A stretch of DNA of 64,000 nucleotides from Martelella mediterranea DSM 17316 (lineage in GTDB: Bacteria > Pseudomonadota > Alphaproteobacteria > Rhizobiales > Rhizobiaceae), in contig NZ_CP020330.1 in the NCBI RefSeq assembly GCF_002043005.1, positions 1,816,001-1,880,000 on the forward strand, given 5' to 3'. The notes below the pieces were generated by a model. It had not been told where the DNA came from, did no database searches, and worked only from the letters and a program-made list of their open reading frames with translations. Every line of letters begins with the position of its first letter. Position 1 is the stretch's first letter. The position numbers and the translations under genes are program-made. Positions 62,147 through 64,000 of this stretch are shown one piece after another.

Positions 62147-64000
62147 ACGCCGCCGGTGAGCAGGACGGCGCCGTCCCGGTCGCCAGCCTTGAAGGTGTCA
62201 GCCTGCTTTATCGAAAGACGGCGGCGCTGAAGGATATCTCGCTTGCTATTCCCGCCGGTTGCATGGCAGGCCTGATCGGCCCGGACGGCGTCGGCAAGTC
62301 GAGCCTGCTGTCGCTGATTGCCGGCGCGCGCAAGGTGCAGACCGGCACGGTGAGGGTGCTTGGCGGCGATATATCCGATGACGGGCACCGCCGCGCCGTC
62401 TGCCCGCGCATCGCCTACATGCCGCAGGGGCTTGGCCGCAATCTCTACGCCACGCTTTCCGTCTACGAGAACATCGATTTCTTCGGCCGGCTGTTCGGCC
62501 ACGCCCACAGCGAACGCCGCCGGCGCATCGAGTCTTTGCTGAAGAGCACGGGACTGCTGCCTTTTGCGGACAGACCGGCCGGCAAGCTCTCGGGCGGCAT
62601 GAAGCAGAAGCTCGGGCTTTGCTGCGCGCTCATCCACGACCCCGACCTTCTGGTTCTCGACGAGCCCACGACCGGCGTCGACCCCTTGTCCCGGCGGCAG
62701 TTCTGGAGCCTGATCGACAATATCCGCGCCTCGCGCCCCGGCATGAGTGTCATCGTCGCGACCGCCTATATGGAAGAGGCCGCGCGCTTTGACTGGCTTG
62801 CGGCGATGAATGACGGCAGCGTTCTTGCCACGGGAAGCCCGGCCGAACTTCTGCATGCGACCGCCACCGACAATCTCGATGAGGCTTTCGTGGCGCTTTT
62901 GCCGAAAGCGGCTCGCGGCGATCGCGCGCCGGTGGAAATTACCGCGCGCGAGGGCGACGATGCCGGTGACTATGCCATCGAGGCCGAGCATCTGAGCAAG
63001 CGTTTCGGCGATTTCACCGCCGTCGACGATGTCAGCTTCCGCATTCGCCGGGGCGAGATTTTCGGCTTTCTCGGTTCGAATGGCTGCGGCAAGACCACCA
63101 CCATGAAAATGCTGACCGGGCTTCTTGATGCCAGCGACGGCACGGCGAAGCTGTTCGGCCAGCCGGTCGATCCCGGCAATATCGATGTGCGCCGGCGGGT
63201 CGGCTATATGTCGCAGTCCTTTTCGCTCTACACCGAGCTCACCGTGCGGCAGAACCTTTATTTGCATGCCCGGCTTTACAGGTTGCCGGAGCAGACGATC
63301 GGCCCGCGCGTTGCCGAAATGATCGCGCGGTTCGATCTCGCCGATGTCGCCGATGGCCTGCCGGACGCGCTGCCGCTCGGCATCCGTCAGCGCCTGTCGC
63401 TGGCGGTCGCGATGATCCATGGCCCGGACATCCTGATCCTGGACGAGCCGACATCCGGCGTCGATCCGGTAGCGCGGGACGACTTCTGGCGCATGCTGAT
63501 CGCGCTTTCGCGCGTCGAGAACGTCACGATCTTCGTCTCCACCCATTTCATGAACGAGGCGGCGCGCTGCGATCGGATCTCGCTGATGCATGCCGGCAAG
63601 GTGCTGGCGAGCGACAGCCCGGCCGCCATCATCGCGGCAAGCGGAAAGGCAACGCTCGAGGAGGCCTTCATCAGCCATCTGGAGGCGGTGACGGATAGCG
63701 CCGACGAGACGGAAGGTCTGGTGGTCACCGAAAATGCCGAAACGGATGACGCCGATGACAGAGGCGCCGAAAGGGCGCTGAAGCGTCATCTCGATTTTCG
63801 CCGGATGATGGCTTACTCCTGGCGTGAGATGCTGGAATTGCGCCGCGATCCGATCCGCGCGACCATGGCGATCATCGGCAGCGTCATTCTGCTGCTGGTG
63901 ATCGGCTACGGCATCAATCTCGACATCGAAAACCTGAGCTATGCCACGCTCGACCGCGATCAGACCGTGACAAGCCGGGATCTGACGCTCGATATTTCCG
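62143..64000 (+). CDS. RbbA/YhiH-type double-ATPase ABC transporter (partial, runs off window)
   Basis: The visible 619 residues start [23 protein letters not shown]. ATPase domain 1 has [49 protein letters not shown] and [18 protein letters not shown]. Domain 2 has [31 protein letters not shown] and [19 protein letters not shown]; its signature reads LPLG rather than LSGG. A hydrophobic segment after residue 560 ([16 protein letters not shown]) begins the ABC-2-type membrane part, cut by the window edge. This fused order with an upstream HlyD gene matches yhiI-rbbA of E. coli. Whether it is an exporter or ribosome-associated is undecided. Confidence 0.88.
   Translation, partial: MNAAGEQDGAVPVASLEGVSLLYRKTAALKDISLAIPAGCMAGLIGPDGVGKSSLLSLIAGARKVQTGTVRVLGGDISDDGHRRAVCPRIAYMPQGLGRNLYATLSVYENIDFFGRLFGHAHSERRRRIESLLKSTGLLPFADRPAGKLSGGMKQKLGLCCALIHDPDLLVLDEPTTGVDPLSRRQFWSLIDNIRASRPGMSVIVATAYMEEAARFDWLAAMNDGSVLATGSPAELLHATATDNLDEAFVALLPKAARGDRAPVEITAREGDDAGDYAIEAEHLSKRFGDFTAVDDVSFRIRRGEIFGFLGSNGCGKTTTMKMLTGLLDASDGTAKLFGQPVDPGNIDVRRRVGYMSQSFSLYTELTVRQNLYLHARLYRLPEQTIGPRVAEMIARFDLADVADGLPDALPLGIRQRLSLAVAMIHGPDILILDEPTSGVDPVARDDFWRMLIALSRVENVTIFVSTHFMNEAARCDRISLMHAGKVLASDSPAAIIAASGKATLEEAFISHLEAVTDSADETEGLVVTENAETDDADDRGAERALKRHLDFRRMMAYSWREMLELRRDPIRATMAIIGSVILLLVIGYGINLDIENLSYATLDRDQTVTSRDLTLDIS

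Noticed and set aside
62092..63789. A 565-codon open frame on the minus strand
   Set aside because: It is antisense to the two well-marked ATPase domains of the RbbA-type gene and has shadow composition.

Overview
The window reads as a chromosome segment of a free-living alphaproteobacterium, most likely Hyphomicrobiales (Rhizobiaceae-like, for example Martelella or Hoeflea relatives). This rests on the GC-rich coding sequence, on small proteins of rhizobial type, on the dense load of ABC, TRAP and tripartite tricarboxylate uptake systems, and on the insertion sequence families present. The genus is an inference; no rRNA gene is present.

Layout. 1-4.1 kb: a broken IS630 element, a two-gene membrane/HlyD pair and a decayed IS6 element. 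4.1-9.2 kb: cbpM-cbpA, three small conserved proteins and a cold-response locus (cold-shock gene, fatty acid desaturase, second cold-shock gene). 9.3-12.2 kb: a large autotransporter. 12.3-14.3 kb: mobile-element debris (tyrosine recombinase fragment, IS481 remnant). 14.4-24.2 kb: a collinear surface-polysaccharide locus (two GT4 enzymes, one GT2, Wzy-like polymerase, sulfotransferase, alkaline-phosphatase-superfamily enzyme, pyruvyl transferase, Wzx-like flippase). 24.3-32.5 kb: a sugar ABC importer transcribed divergently from two Gfo/Idh/MocA dehydrogenases, a FadR-type GntR regulator and a VOC protein. Three copies of a TGGTC-N-GACCA-like operator lie in the divergent promoter region. 32.5-32.7 kb: a MITE-like element with 32-bp inverted repeats. 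32.8-41.0 kb: a TPP enzyme and LysR regulator on the minus strand, then on the plus strand a split UxaA-type dehydratase and a complete TctABC importer. 41.2-43.9 kb: an apparently intact IS630 and an IS3 element flanking an AraC remnant.

43.9-54.9 kb is a minus-strand catabolic block: TRAP importer DctPQM, aminotransferase, short-chain dehydrogenase and a 5-oxoprolinase-type set (PxpA, PxpC, PxpB) in one run with biotin carboxylase, a normal biotin carrier protein and a second carrier-like protein lacking the biotin-accepting lysine. A Nac-like LysR gene is divergent from dctP. 55.1-59.2 kb is an L-idonate/gluconate-type pathway (RraA-family protein, IdnO-like, gluconate kinase, IdnD-like, 2-hydroxyacid dehydrogenase). 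59.2-64 kb holds a phosphoesterase fragment, tRNA-Ile(CAU), a SIMPL-domain protein, and an HlyD protein translationally coupled to an RbbA-type double-ATPase ABC protein that runs off the window.

The most distinctive signals are the non-biotinylatable carrier paralogue (51064-51462), the twin stem-loops in the 3' regions of both cold-shock genes, the operator array at 28884-29033, the sulfotransferase/pyruvyl transferase polysaccharide locus, and the MITE-like element. I found no CRISPR array and no rRNA.
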